Source: Breviolum minutum Mf 1.05b.01 (lineage: Eukaryota; Sar; Dinophyceae; Suessiales; Symbiodiniaceae). From it: 64,000 bases of DNA. Shown here piece after piece: positions 22,283 through 34,100 of this stretch. The translations under genes were made by a program, and so were the position numbers. The stretch lies in NCBI GenBank assembly GCA_000507305.1, contig DF241158.1, positions 23,562 to 87,561 of the forward strand, given 5' to 3'. The notes beneath the pieces are model-generated. The model was not told the DNA's origin and ran no database searches. It worked only from the letters and a program-made list of their open reading frames with translations. How positions within the stretch are numbered: position 1 is the stretch's first letter; the number at the start of each line of letters is the position of its first letter.

Positions 22283-23260
22283 GCTTGGCACTTGGAGTGG
22301 TTTGGTCATCACATGGCCTCTGCATATCAGACACCTTCAGGTGCCCCCTATTTTGCCACGACTTCCAATATTGCTGCAGAGCCTGTTTTGCATCCTTTCC
22401 CATCCCAAGCAAAGCCTGCACAACCGCTGCAAGCTCCGTCGACACAAGCAAAGAGAGGCGTGGAACAGGAGACTCACGAGACACCAGGGACGCCAAAGCC
22501 AGGAGAAGACGATGAGATAATGCAGTATGATGAGACATTGAGGGCTGCTGAGATGAGCCCAGGTGGACATGGACAGCCAGAGTCACAAGACACTTTCTTT
22601 GAATCTGCGCCTCATGAATCTCGCAACGACACCGTGATGGAAACGGCAGAGGCTTCACCTAGCTCGGATCCAGAGATCCCAGAGCCCCGGCACGGTCGAC
22701 CAGATGAGGTTCCTGCCCTCTCAAAGCCGGTTGCTGAGCAGATTGACCAGGACGGGATACCTGGGAAGGAAGAGGAGCAGAAGGAACAGAAGGAGCAAGT
22801 GGCCGTGGCCAATGTGCTACACGGGGCCTCAGCCGAAAGCAAGGAAGCTTTGGGGGGGCATGCGGCTGCAGCAGCTGCGCCAAAACGAAATGGTAAGCGG
22901 CCAAAAGCGGCGGCCAAGAAGTCAGCAGCAAAGCCATGCAAAAAACAAGGCACGGCTGGATTTGGACCTCTTGGAGTCCAAGGACAACAAGACGCGAAAG
23001 GAGTTCAAGGCCCGTTTCAACCAGAGCAAAGTTCATTAAGCACCATGAAGTCTCATCGTGTCACAGGAAGCCCAAACAAAGAAGCAGGAAACGAGGCCGG
23101 TTTGCCAACAGTTTTGGAAAGGCATTCTTGCCTTGCGACAAGCCGACAGGAAGCACCAGATGCAAGAGACGCGCAAGGCAGTGAAGGTGATTGGGAAGTT
23201 GGAGATGGTGAACTTCAACTTGGCCTGCGTGCAGCATTAGGCAGGGAATGGAAGGAATAG
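22283..23260 (+). CDS. Disordered/basic protein exon with apparent frameshift
   Basis: After the acceptor CTGCTCCAG the frame reads AWHLEWFGHHMASAYQ and continues as a Pro/Glu/Ser-rich, probably disordered region. It includes KEEEQKEQKEQ and an Ala/Lys segment (AAAAAAPKRNGKRPKAAAKK). At the A6 run 22940-22945 the coding character moves by one frame to ARLDLDLLESKDNKTRKEF. After two stops near 23038-23051 that frame resumes with QEAQTKKQETRPVCQQFWKG and RKAVKVIGKLEMVNFNLACV to TAG 23240. The original frame stays open to 23260 but with poorer composition. Either an indel lies at the A6 run, or a short intron (about 42 bp, GT at 23031 to AG near 23072) plus an indel. Function unknown; a basic nucleic-acid-related protein is possible. 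Confidence 0.5.
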   Translation, partial: AWHLEWFGHHMASAYQTPSGAPYFATTSNIAAEPVLHPFPSQAKPAQPLQAPSTQAKRGVEQETHETPGTPKPGEDDEIMQYDETLRAAEMSPGGHGQPESQDTFFESAPHESRNDTVMETAEASPSSDPEIPEPRHGRPDEVPALSKPVAEQIDQDGIPGKEEEQKEQKEQVAVANVLHGASAESKEALGGHAAAAAAPKRNGKRPKAAAKKSAAKPCKKQGTAGFGPLGVQGQQDAKGVQGPFQPEQSSLSTMKSHRVTGSPNKEAGNEAGLPTVLERHSCLATSRQEAPDARDAQGSEGDWEVGDGELQLGLRAALGREWKE

Positions 23261-25381
23261 ATGTAATTATGCAAGCAAACGGACGGCGATCAAAGCGGGA
23301 ATTGCAGGTCCCGATGTAATGCAATTATGAGGGAGAGGGCTCGGCTCGACTGTGTAAGTTCGGATTTGAGAACTGTGAGAGTTGTGTCACTGGTCACTGG
23401 AACTTTTCTCACGGTCAGGCTTAGCGAAAGGAGGAGATGACGAAGTTATTGTGGTACGCAGAATGAAGGGTTTAGTTGAGTCGTTCATGTTAGTTCGAAC
23501 GATTGAAATCATGTTAAGTCCATTGTTTCGGTGTTTGAGGATTGTTGTGACCTTTCAGTGCTGCATTTTTTCCTGGGTTTGCTAGGTTGACGATGGCAGG
23601 CCACCCCTGGCATTCAGGATTTTGTCGCAATCTTGTCAAACCCTGTGATTATCGGAAAAGGTCGATTGGTTTTCATTGCGGCAACCGTTTTGATTCTATT
23701 CTTGGTGATTCTTGACCTATACTCATGCATGGCTGTACAATGATGCGTGCTTCACACATGCGCATCGCAAGCGCATCGCAAGCCACTCAGCTGGCAGGAG
23801 GAAGGACTGGCCAACGGTGGGCTGGCCAGATGCAAACGCCTTGGGTTGCCCATGCTTAGGGCTAGGGCTGCTACAGCATTTTTCGAGAGATGACTGGCAT
23901 TGCAAATTCCTTTTGTAATTTTTATTTGAATTGATGACAGCCCGTGATCATCTGATTACACATCCCAAAAGCAAAACCTGAGACGAATCAATGTTCTTAG
24001 TGCAGCATGGTGCAATACTTATTCAACACGCTCTTGTCATTGCACTGGAGGGGAAGATGGTCAGTCTGGCACAACTTGAACTTCCCAAGGCGGAATATAT
24101 TTTTGGTGATCGTAGCCATCATAGGCCTCCAAGACCAAGTGGCCCTGCAGCTATCTTGAGTCCTTCTTCAGGCGGTGTGTTGGCAGCCCTCCAAGCTGAA
24201 AAGCACACAACTTCGCCTTCGTCAACTCGAACGTTTTGTCCTTAGCGTTCCATTGAATGTCAAAAGGTGCTTCACATTTTCTTCGCTATCCTTGAATATC
24301 TTGCCAGGAACACCAGGCCCTGGTGTGGGAACAGATGGTGAAGGCTTGGATGCACACTTTCGCACATGTAGAGGCAGATGGTACTTCTTGGTTAGCAGAC
24401 AACGTTTCTGCAGACGGCTGTGTTGTGATTCTGGTGGCTTCGGCTGTGGACTCTGGAATATGTAACGTGTAAGAACTGTAACGGTTTGAAGTTCTGCCAG
24501 GTGAAGGATTCGCGGCGCCCAACCCACAAGAGAATGGCACAGAGGTCCTGCGGTCTTCGCTTTCGGACTCTCCAAGATCGAAGATTTGCCGGATGTACTT
24601 CTCTCGCTCTACAAAAGGGGTCTCTCATGGGCTGTTGCACTGCTGCAATTATTCTCAGTCACCGAAGAGATTTCTGTAGCTTCTGTAGCTGGTCGCAGAC
24701 AGGTTCAGAGCCAATGACCTTTGACAACCATGTAGAGCTTCACACGCCATGTGACATGTGATGTGCATCATAACCAAAGACGTCATCAGGGCGTGTGGGA
24801 CTTTGTATGGTAGCGAAGATATGAACCTAAATACATACATTGGCACAATACAGGGGTGCAAATATATCACAACGCAGCATTGAGTTGGAGCAGGCGAAAC
24901 GAGGACTACGCTTAGCTGGAGAGTGGAGGTTCGAGTCTTGCAGATGTTGGATGTCAGATGTCGAGGTGGTATTCTGATTGTACTCCGGCATTCTGCCCAT
25001 GTTACGATTTATTCGGTGGCCTTTGCCCACGCAAAAGTGACAACAATCATGGTGATAGGTGATGGATGAGTTCTTGAACTGTATGAATGGAATGTAGTCG
25101 ATGGAATGGAATGGAGAGCCGAGTGTGATCCCTCTAATTTTGAATCATCGTGCCTTGAGATGGGTGTCAGTTCAATTGTTAAGCTCCAAGGATCTTTGCA
25201 TCGCATGTTTTGCAAATGGACCTTTTTTGCAAACCAGGCCGCCTCCCCCCCTTCGACTTCCAAGCGCTGCTTGGTGGAGAGAAAGCTTTGAATTTTTATT
25301 CCATCTTTGATCGTCACAACCGGAAACAGTGAAATGTGCTTTCCTGTCACCCTTCAAGGCCTTTGCAACTGTCTTTCCAAG
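23261..25381. other. No recognised gene
   Basis: Medium-length open frames on both strands (for example - strand 24222-24575) carry no motif that I recognise. It probably holds introns of genes whose exons are too short to identify. Confidence 0.3.
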
Positions 25382-25482
25382 TTGAGGCCATCCGACAATG
25401 GAGTGCAGCAGCGTACCGTGGCACCGAGCTAGCCGAACGTTTGAGCTCCCGACAACGCAAGGCCCTGCAAGAGGTCCGGTGA
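25382..25482 (+). CDS. Orphan helical exon, unidentified
   Basis: After CTGTCTTTCCAAG the frame reads VEAIRQWSAAAYRGTELAE then RLSSRQRKALQEV before TGA at 25480. Composition and amphipathic pattern look like a real helical segment. A GT at 25479 just before the stop could be the donor. No partner exons were found with confidence. Confidence 0.4.
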
Positions 25483-27009
25483 TTTGGGCTCCTCAGTTGG
25501 ACGGTTGGACCAATCAAGAGCATCAGCATGCATTGCGTTAACGTATGCTACAGCTGCGTAGGAGGTTGGGCCTGAGTACAGGATCAAACTTGCCAGGGCC
25601 TTGTCCCAGCTTTGCTAAACTTTCACAGTATTGTATTCTCCCTAGGTATACATTATGTAGAACCCCCAAAACACATTGGTGACTCTTTTCGGCTGGAGCT
25701 TGATCCCTCTTCTATGTTTGTGAATGTCTATGAACTCGTGTTTGACTTCAACTTCTACATCAGTGTGGGGTGTTGCAAGTGTCTTTGGTTCGTCGCCGTG
25801 TTGGCAGCTGAAGGAAATCTGTTGAGCCTTGAGTCATCTTGACTGTTGATTTTGATTTTGTTTCTTAGTGTCATTTTTTCTCTTTGTTGTTCCCAAAGCG
25901 CTTGTGTAAATGAGATATTTCATGAGGTCGGACTTCTACGAGATCTAGAGAGCCGCTCCTCAGGGCCAAGTGAGCAAGAAGCCGAGCCAGGGGAGAATGA
26001 GAGGGCAATATTCGGCACCATCCATGAGATTTGTGCAACAATTATCAATAGGTGATGTCATGAACATTCATAGAACAAATCACAGAAATTTATCGACAAA
26101 GACCAGTACTTGGGGTACAAAGTGCTGCAGAGTTGAGACATGAAGGCTCACAAGGTTCACAAGGCCGCAAAGAGTGGCCGAACAGCAGCGAAATAGCGAG
26201 ATCAAAGAAGATAATGCAGGGAATGAGTTTCTTTTTGAGAGCAGCAAGCTTAATTTGGACAGCAAGCCAAATGAGCTGAGTTGAGCCCTGGGCAAGGCCA
26301 GTTCTTCTGAGAATGTTCTGGTCAACGCTTTCGGTTGGCATCTAGCTCGGGCTTATGGCAATTGTTGACTCAAGACTCAAAAACATCATTTTGGCCACTC
26401 TAGCCACCTGTAGTTACCTGCAGTCCTTTAGTTGCAAGGCATGTTGGGTGGACAATCCTTTCCACACCTAGGTGAGCGGATCCGCTTCGCACATGACTTT
26501 CCGCAGTTTCGGTGGGCCCCCTAGGGGCAGAGAGCATTCCCAACATTCACTGCTTTAGGCGACCTCACTCTCTCAAAGTATTGTGTTTGCTCCTGAGGCC
26601 TCACTTACCAAGGGAGGCGGGGGGTATGATTCCGTAACGAGCCAAAACCTGTTTGATTCAACAGCCAAAGCATCAGACAACATCTTCAAACCGACGTTCT
26701 TGGTCTAAATCAAACGTACCGAATGTCGCAACTGCAGAGAAACAGTTGCAGGTTCACGTGCCGAGCTGACTCTCATGAAAAAAGGATGTGTACCTTCCTG
26801 CCATTGACGTTGCAGAAATTGCATTGATTTACTTGCAACTCTTCGGACACTGGATGCAGAAGCAGTGTCAAAGTAACACAAGTAGAACATCTTGTAAACT
26901 GAGGATTGCTACGGCAGGCTGAGACAAATATGTTTGGAGATTTGATGTGAGGACTTCGGTCAGGTAGCCGTGCAGCATCAAGCCACTACTCACACTTCAG
27001 CCATGTTTT
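25483..27009. other. No recognised gene
   Basis: A short frame at 25640-25760 (VEPPKHIGDSFRLELDPSS) might be a small exon, but I cannot connect it. No repeats of note. Confidence 0.3.
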
Positions 27010-28366
27010 GTGACATGCCTCTCTTTTGCGCACACCCGTACAAAGACGGGGGACTTGATTCATGCCTACGAGTGGCAGCGTGACATGTATAGGCAGAAGT
27101 TTCTGTGCCTCATGGGCTGGAAAGGCCAGATGTGCATGTTAGTGCTGATTTGGTGGGCTGTTTCTGCAGCCATCACCGTTTTGATGAAGCAGACAGTTGG
27201 AAGCCATGGGCGATACCAATTCCCATTCGCTTTGACTGCATTGACCAATGGAGTATGTGGCTGGATTTCAATGGGGGCCTGCTTCTGCCAGAAGGGCAAA
27301 TTTTGGGTCAACAGCAGCCTGAGAAAGATAGATGTGCTCCAACTGATTTTCCTTGGCATTTTACAGGGGGTTGAGATTGGAATGTCCAACAAGTCTTTGG
27401 AGTTCTTGTCCGTGTCAGCTCGCACAATCTTGAATTCTATGAGTGTTTTCTTTATGATGATTTCTGCGCAATTCTGGGGCCTGGAACGGTTGGATCGACT
27501 CCGAATTCTCAGTGCAGCCTTTCAAGTAATGGGGGGCTTCCTGAATGCGCTGGGGGCTTCTCAGGCATCCCATGCGATAGTACGGAGCAGTCAAGCAGGG
27601 CATGGCAATTCAGCGGACAAGACACGAGTTGCAACCTTATTGGTGTCCCCACAAGCTCTTGATAATCAGATTTCTGGAACACTATTGCAACTTGCCACCC
27701 TTCTACTCGCTTCTCAGCGCTGGGTCATGCTGCAATTCATCATGCAGAAATCCAACATGTTGTTAGGCAAGCTGGAACTGTCTGCATGGATAATGCCGGT
27801 AACGTCCTTGGTTTGCCTGTCTATGGCAGCTACGTTCGAGACCCCAGCACTCAGCTTGACACTCATGCTGGATGCCGGTCTTCCAAGCATCGTCCTTATC
27901 ATTGTCACATGCTCAGCATTTTGATTGCTTTCAAGTTCTTAGATCCCCAAATGGTCCAAGTAGATATGATCTTCATTGATGATTCATGCTTTCTCACAAG
28001 TCCCTAGCTATCATCGAATTGAATTGGGGGGGCATTGGAATCCGGCCTTGCCTCCTGCTATCTCAGGCATGTGGAATAACGATCCTGACAGTCGCAGAGC
28101 TGCGGCTTGTTCACATATCATCAGCAGTGGCTTTGCAAGTGCTGGGCACATTGCACCAGATTCCGCTTGTAATTACTGGAGTTGTGTTTTTCCAGGACTC
28201 AGTCGGCATCTTAGTATTTTGGAAATACTACCTCAAGACTCAAGACTCAAAACTAACAAAGCAGAACAGGGACAACGCGGCACAGGCAAGGCTGGTAGAT
28301 CTGAAGGTCTTGGAACATGTACTTGAGGCCTGGGATTGGCAAAATCCTTCGTCTGCCAGCTTGTAG
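27010..28366 (+). CDS. SLC35 / triose-phosphate-type (DMT) transporter
   Basis: Two exons: 27010-27903 and 28067-28366, with a 163-bp phase-0 GT-AG intron. The protein is about 398 residues with nine or ten membrane helices. The block LQGVEIGMSNKSLEFLSVSA, followed by NSMSVFFMMISAQFWGLERL, matches the 'tglDig.sN.SL..isvsf.t..ks..pif' core of the TPT/nucleotide-sugar transporter fold. The second exon gives AELRLVHISSAVALQVLG then HQIPLVITGVVFFQDSV, the family's C-terminal helix pair, and a Lys-rich cytosolic tail (SKLTKQNRDNAAQ). Such proteins exchange phosphorylated sugars or nucleotide sugars across plastid, Golgi or ER membranes; the substrate cannot be told. An upstream leader exon is possible because ATG 27010 may not be the true start. 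Confidence 0.7.
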
Positions 28367-30203
28367 ATCTTAGGGCTGCATGGTGCCGATTGCTTCACCT
28401 TTTCATCGCATCACATTATATACATCAAATGATGCTATTTCCATCACACGACGTCGCGTTGCAGAATCCCATCCAACAAATGCGCGCCCCACACGCCTTG
28501 GGACCCTTCATGTCCGCAGGAAAAATTTGCCGTTTTTTTTTTCAAGGATTATTTGCATCTACTTTCTGCGCATTTGGTAGCACTTCTTCTCATTTGATTT
28601 TGTTTCGTCACGGCTATATCGCATGTTTATATACATACAGAAATATATAAATGATAATTTCCGGTTTTGGTATTGTCTTTATCTTGTATCATTTGGTTCC
28701 TGTAAATTGCCTAATTTTATAATTGATTGCAGTCTTTTGATGTGTTTGTCTTTCTCATTGTCATTTGAGTTGCGCTGCGGTATTTCATCGTTTATCGAGA
28801 TATTTCGTCCACCCAATTCAAGCCCAGGCTGCAAAATCAGATCAAACAACAATACCCTCAATCACAAACACACACACACACAGACACACACCCCGCAACT
28901 GTACATTGTACATGCACCACAGGCTTAAATAGATGCTGCATATTACGGTAGCCTGCATTATCTTATGCACACTGGACCAGAGTCAAGGGTAGACTGGGTC
29001 TACCAACTGCCTGACATGCATTGAAATATTATTATTATTACTATTTATGATTGTTGAGACTTTGTTGAAACATGTGTAGACGAGGGGGACTTGCAGGTTG
29101 CGTTAAGCCAGCTATAGAAATTCTATGAAGTTCTTCCACTGTGGACCGTGGTAGGCTTTGATACAAACAACACTAGCATTCGACATAATTTTGTACATGT
29201 ACAGTCTCACAGCTAGAAGGCCTGGGATGGTGCGGCATGCTGCAACCAACTCAAGTTTCCAAGGTTGAGATTGCAAGCGGTATGGGCTTTACTTGCTGTT
29301 TGCTTGGTGCGCTTTGCTACGCTCGTGCCAAACATCGTCAGCCACACGATGTTCGAAGCTTTGAGGGTCAGAGGCTTAGATGCAGACACTCACGATACCA
29401 AAAAGGTCTGAATGAGTTTGAAGGACAGAAAAGGAAAGCAAACATTTTAAATGAAGAGAAGCCAAGCATGTAAAAAGAGTCGTATAAGGACCGAATAAAG
29501 TGCTAATCCGTGTTTGAAGAAAGGGCAAGAAACCCATGTTTGTTGGCATCAGCGGTTCCTCTACCGGAGATTGGACTAGAGGCGCTGTCGAGTTGCTCAC
29601 GTTGTCAGATGATCATTTCCCGGAACCTGAGCATTCGACAATGCTGTACCGGCGCAGCTAAAGCTGCAGGGCCGATCCAAAAATCAAGACGGACCACTGC
29701 GTTGCTGCAACGAAAAGGGCCGCAGCATGCCAGGGGCTTCGACTCAATGACTTGAGCCAAACAGTGGGTATGCTTGACAGTGCGCAGTGGTGTTAGTACA
29801 GTTCAGCTAGACTCTATAACCACAAGCAAACAAATACATGAATGAACAAATGAACAATCAAAATCAAACAATCACAAGTGGCAACAACGATTGTTGCAAC
29901 AGATGCCGCTGTAATATTGTCAATGCAAACCTCGTTGAGAATTAGTTGATAGAACAGGTGTAGCAGTAGCTGTAGCAAAGAGTCTGAGGTGGTTTTGACC
30001 AAACATCCAATCGCCTCTGTTCCACGACTTCTGTCACCTGATCAGGTCGTAAGTTCCTCCCTGCAACATGCATGGCATGATCTTCCTAGTAGGTGAAGTG
30101 ATTTCCAAGATGTAGTCAATGCCATAGTTACAATTTTAGATCTTTCTAACATTTGCATCATTCGTTCACTGTATGCTGCAACTGATGCTGCTGTGGCTCG
30201 CAG
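28367..30203. other. Intergenic; nothing firm
   Basis: A (CA)n run occurs at 28867-28890. An open frame at 29237-29473 has no recognisable motif. It may contain the 5' exons of the gene that follows. Confidence 0.35.
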
Positions 30204-31162
30204 ATGGCCAAAACTGGCCTTGAGGGAGCTGCTAAGCAGCCTGTCCTCACTTGTCTTGAGCACTCAGATGAAACCACCGGTGTCCTTTGTGGGCAGCCAT
30301 TTGTTCTTGGACAGATTGCGTGCAGAAGTTTCTCAGCTGCGGCGGGCGCTCTCGTGTTGGCTGAGTGCAGCCCTCATATCAAGTGGACTGGCTGGTGTGG
30401 GAATACTTTCCTCCGGTATTGTCATCGGGGCAGAACTCCACAAGTCTGGGTACATCGTTGGCGGGGTATTGGCAGTATTGTGCTTGCTCCTGTTTGCATG
30501 TCTTCAAGAAGCATGGAGTGTAGTATGTGTTCTCCTTGGCCTTCTTGAGCTTGACGATGCTATTTCTAGGGAAGACATAATGAAGAAATTGACTGCGTAT
30601 ATGCACAAACATGCAACGGCCAAACGGAGCAATATATCCACTACAGTCATCCCAGAAAACTCGGATTACCCGGATTTCGACGAAGCAATGCAGCAAGCAA
30701 TGAAAGGACTGCCTGCAAAGTTTCTCAACGCTCTTTCAAGAGCACTGCAGCAAGCACTCTTCGTTGCTCTCGTAGCATCGATCAGTGCCGTGACAATTTT
30801 CCTTCTTGATGTTCCATTTCTATCACTGCGCATAAAAAACGAAATTTCTGCTTTGCCTATCACTTTTGCGAGCTTGGTCATGCTTGGTGCCATTTGTGGT
30901 TTTGTCGTGCGAATGCGTGCTGCTAGTGTGATCCACAAGATTGCATTTCAGCAGGTCGATTTCGACAACCAAAAGTCGCTTGACACACTCAACCTAGTCG
31001 ATCATACTGATTGTCCTGCTGGCACTTCACCACTGAGAGCAACGCTCCTGGAAGTGCATATGAACATGTTGCGGCGAAAGCTGGCTTCAACAGCAAAAGG
31101 CCTGGTGCTTAAAGTGTTCACTCGACTGATGAGGCATGACATTTTCAGATTAGATGGGAAAG
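30204..31162 (+). CDS. Exon: four-helix membrane domain
   Basis: The open frame follows GCTCGCAG and has hydrophobic segments at about SAALISSGLAGVGILSSGIV, GGVLAVLCLLLFACLQEAW, FVALVASISAVTIFLLDVPF and ITFASLVMLGAICGFVV. Charged loops lie between them, including a long one with KHATAKRSNISTTVIPENSD. The frame runs on to TGA 31177. A GT at 31163 would splice in phase to AG at 31364-31365 (203-bp intron), giving DGK-V-TVRGQ. If that splice is not used, the exon would end the gene as a separate small membrane protein. Confidence 0.55.
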
Positions 31163-34100
31163 GTGTAATAGTGGTGTGATGTGACTTTAAGGATTTTTTC
31201 GTTTTTGTTGATGGAAGCAAGAAGCTCCCAAGCAATAACAAGAGCATAACTTGGTCGTCAGATGAGCCAGGGTCCTTTGGGTAGTTTGCTGATACAGTGC
31301 GCAGCTGCTCCATTTTGAGTATATACTGTAACTATTTTGTGTGCATCGCATGACGTTTTCCTCAGTAACCGTGCGAGGTCAGGCAAGTGCCCGTGAGATG
31401 ATGCGGACTGCAGTGCGGAGTCCTGGACATGGTATTCTCGCTGCTATTCAGCGTGGATGGTTGTCAGGCCTTCCGCTCGAGGAGTTGGAAAACTGCATCC
31501 TCTCATATCTTCGTGCAACTGCAACTTTGTGTGATTTGGAAGTCATGGATCGTGCCATTGATGAATGTCAGACATTACTCTCAGCTGAAAGACTGCGAGA
31601 GGCTGCGATAGCTCGCGAGCAAATAAAGGAACTACTGGATAGACTGCGCAGGAGCATTGAGAAACGAGACGTCACTGCATTGTGTGATGCTATTGTCCAA
31701 TGTGAATCTCGAGGTTGGCCTGCAAAGCTCTTGGAAGAAGCGTATGTCGCAAAGTGTCAGCTACAGCAGTTGATCGGAAGGCTGCGCTATGCAACAGGAT
31801 CTGCAGATTTAAATTTGCTGTCGAGAGTAATCCTGGAGTGTGCGAGCCTGGGCTTGCCAGAGCGCGATGTCAAACCAGCAAGAGAAAAGTACGACCAACT
31901 ACAAGCCTTGCTGCAACAACTTGAGGCAGCAATGCAAGAGAAGGAGCTTGCGACGCTAAACGAAGCCATCAATGCTGCGGAGGCTGGGGAAAATTACCCG
32001 GCCAACAATATTGAATGGGAAACCAGATGCATACTGTATTTAAAAGGTATACGGTATAAGAGTGTGACATTGAGGTGTCTTGACGAACATGGTGGCCATA
32101 TCAATCCGCAACTTGGTGATCGGGAACTTGGCTCAAGCAATGCGAGGTGAAAACAGGCAGAGCGTTTCATCTAACCTTGTGCTGCTGTCAATTTTACATT
32201 GGCAGCGGAGCTGTAAAGCTACCAGGGACACCTGTGTTTTGGGGAGCTCAGGCTGTTTGAACTTAGGACCCTAAAGAATTTTCCACAATCGGCCCCGTGG
32301 CCACCGCAAGTGTTAGCGCCATGACTGCACTGGAATGCCTTAAATGGCGAGCCTTTCAGGATACTCAGAATCCTGATGCAATCACCACTGAAGGTCGACA
32401 AGGAGTTTCAAGATTTGGTGGTGACCCAACCTTGTGCAGGAATATACATTTCGAGTGAGGCTTCGTGAAGCACGTGAGAAGGTGATGGATGAGCAAGAGC
32501 TAAAGAAACAAGGTCCATTGGGATTGAGGCTGATCGATGGTTTGCAGGGAACTGCTTTGGCAATCTCCAGGCAGATCTCATTGGACAAGTTGGCTGGTGC
32601 TGATGGACCCACTTTGCTCTTGAAACATCTTACAGAGTCCCTTCGTCCACGACGTGTTCAAGAAGCCAGAGAACTCTATGCAGCAGGTGCCCAGAGTGGA
32701 GGTGTTTTGGCTCGGCAATTCACAGAGCCGATGTCACCCTTCATACTCAGAAGGCGAACATGGTACCAAATGCTCACAGATCTCGATTCTGAACTTCGTC
32801 TGCCAGAAGCCATTCTGGCTGAACAAGTGCTATCAACTTGTGGACTGACTGAGGATCAGAAGCTCATGGTTCGCACCACGGTTGGTGGTGACATGAAGGT
32901 GAGCAAGGTCTGTGATGAGCTCATTGCTCAACATTCTCGCATTCATGAAGGAGAAGTTGGGAGAAGGCAAGACCGCTCTGGCAAAGGCTATGGGAAACAG
33001 AAAGGAAAGAAGTCTTGGAACAACAACAGTAGTTCCTTCATGGCTGACTACGAAGATGAGCATGGACTGGATGATCAGTGGCACAGCCATTCTCAATCAC
33101 TTGGCGGCTATGAAGAGGTCGACACCCATGCATACTATGGCAATGAGGATCCGTATGAGGCTGAGAACACGCTGACTAATGAGGATGAAGTCATTTGTGA
33201 ATGTTTCGCTTCCATGGTCTTTGAAGGACTGGATGAGGCGGATCAGGAGTCGGCCGAGATGTCCTACAAGTTGAGGCGGAAGCTTTCTATGTCAAGAATC
33301 GTGCTCACTACTCTGGACATCCGGGTTTCTCAGGAGGCACTCAGACCCGGAATGTTCAAGTGACTGGAAGCATAGAGAGGAAAGCACGAGTGGCGAGATT
33401 GAAGGCCAAGGCAACTTGCAGGAAATGTGGCCAGGTTGGACACTGGCCAAACGACCCGCAGTGTCCAAAAGGGCGTCGCAAGGGCAAGTCAAAAGGGAGC
33501 TCTTCTACATCGACGGCGTCCACTACCAGTTCGGCACCAAAAGGCGTGGCAAAGGAGGACAGAGCAAACCCCGTCAAGTGTTCTTCACCATCAATGAGTA
33601 TGAGAATGATGATGAGTTTGAAGCAAAGGCACACATGGTGCATGGAAAGGAGTACTCGGCAGTGCCACCACCATCAAGCCTTCAACATCGAAGTATTGTT
33701 GCTGGATCATCAACTAGAGGACACCAAGATCGTCTTCAGAAGCATTTGCATTCTCAGGGAAATCCGGATGCAATGTTGGAGCTGGCTATTCAGGCGGCAC
33801 AGGCTGAGGCACTTAGGATTGAGAGAGAACAGAAGGTGCCGATTTCCCCTTTAGTCCACCGACCTTTGAAGGAGGCAGCCTACTATTTGGCATGGAGTGA
33901 GTTTGCCCCAGGACATCCTTTGCATCTTGAAAGTGATCGTCTTGACCGCCAATTTGGGCAAAGAGTGAGTCAGATCTTGGAAGCCTATCAATTCCAAAAC
34001 ATGCCTTTGCCTCTTGAAGATTAAGTTGCCGGTTGGATGGTGAATTGTTGGACAGTCCGGAGGACATGCGGACTGAGAGCGAGTTTGCTCTTGTTTCCGT

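Noticed and set aside
24929-24945. tRNA-like GGTTCGAGTC B-box word
   Set aside because: The T-arm bases do not pair and no A-box or acceptor stem is found upstream.
32047-32072. GT donor at 32047 for the large intron
   Set aside because: It is in phase but adds about 21 residues that break the 46-residue period; the GC donor at 31983 keeps it exactly. Kept as an alternative only.
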